From a virus: DNA of 20,693 bases. Both the position numbers and the translations under genes were made by a program. Each line of letters begins with the position of its first letter. Position 1 is the stretch's first letter. The stretch is from IMG/VR virus record IMGVR_UViG_3300045135_002561, positions 1-20,693 of that record. One strand, written 5' to 3'. Below the pieces are notes generated by a model that was not told the DNA's origin, searched no databases, and saw only the letters and a program-made list of their open reading frames with translations. Shown one piece after another: positions 20,616 through 20,693 of this stretch.

Positions 20616-20693
20616 TGAGCAATACACAAGAAAAGTTATTCCGTTCCTAAAGAAAGATTATTTTGAGGGTATTCACCGTACCCTCTTTGATCA
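20569..20693 (+). CDS. 41: Replicative DNA helicase (T4 gp41-like), N-terminal fragment
   Basis: Frame open from the ATG at 20569 to the end of the window (41 complete codons). The product begins METSIQTTILRNLLSNEQYT and continues RKVIPFLKKDYFEGIHRTLFD, the pattern of the N-terminal domain of gp41/DnaB-type helicases (first helix ILxNLLxNExYxRKVxPFLKxxYF). AGGAAAA lies 8-12 bases upstream. Position right after the uvsX group fits the gene order of T4 relatives. The motor domain lies beyond the window, so the call rests on this short N-terminal match and context. Confidence 0.8.
   Translation, partial: METSIQTTILRNLLSNEQYTRKVIPFLKKDYFEGIHRTLFD

Noticed and set aside
1-20693. tRNA genes, CRISPR arrays, insertion sequences and integrase attachment sites
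   Set aside because: I looked for cloverleaf-like tracts, regularly spaced repeats and transposase motifs and found none; the only mobile element is the HNH gene.

Overview
The window is a gene-dense, AT-rich stretch of a T4-like myovirus genome. All 34 genes that I can support lie on the + strand, usually overlap or sit within about 40 bases of each other, and include a large part of the T4 replication core. That core comprises sliding clamp (45), clamp loader (44 and 62), RegA, DNA polymerase (43), dCMP hydroxymethylase (42), UvsX and the start of helicase 41, plus DsbA and DexA. The CobS/MoxR-type ATPase, short gp62, small heat-shock protein, MazG-like enzyme and a polymerase A motif reading SLYPH fit marine or environmental T4-like phages better than coliphage T4 itself. 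The bacterial host cannot be read from this sequence.

Layout. 1-840: end of an AAA+ ATPase and a DUF3310-like small protein. 875-2140: clamp 45, an acidic protein and DsbA. 2197-6488: clamp loader 44, an inserted HNH endonuclease gene, a four-helix membrane protein, DexA-type exonuclease, clamp loader 62, RegA, a 46-residue protein and a GroES-like co-chaperonin. 6568-8093: small heat-shock protein, small membrane protein, peroxiredoxin and a small beta-rich protein. 8154-10685: DNA polymerase. 10725-12692: PD-(D/E)XK-like nuclease, MazG-like pyrophosphohydrolase, a 34-residue protein and a primase-fold protein. 12782-14500: small basic protein, dATP/dGTP pyrophosphohydrolase-like protein, dCMP hydroxymethylase and dCMP deaminase. 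14556-18821: nucleotidyltransferase/kinase fusion, HAD phosphatase, GT-B glycosyltransferase and C5-cytosine methyltransferase. 18893-20693: small protein, UvsX, small protein and the start of helicase 41.

Transcription looks organised by seven near-identical sigma70-like promoters (TTTACA or TTTACT, exactly 17 bases, TATAAT or TACAAT). They precede 45, 44, 43, the nuclease gene, the nucleotide-metabolism group, the sugar/glycosyltransferase group and the uvsX group. Most start within a few bases of the previous stop codon. Two T4-type late promoters (TATAAATA) precede the HNH gene and the heat-shock gene.

How it fits together. Gp42 with an aspartate at the dCMP-specifying position predicts hydroxymethylcytosine DNA. 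The dCMP deaminase and the two pyrophosphohydrolase-like enzymes would tune the nucleotide pool. The adjacent activated-sugar and glycosyltransferase genes are good candidates for further modification of that DNA. The two most interesting observations are this candidate DNA hypermodification cassette and the HNH gene, which ends in a second, diverged copy of the 3' end of gene 44, as if its insertion regenerated the end of its target gene.
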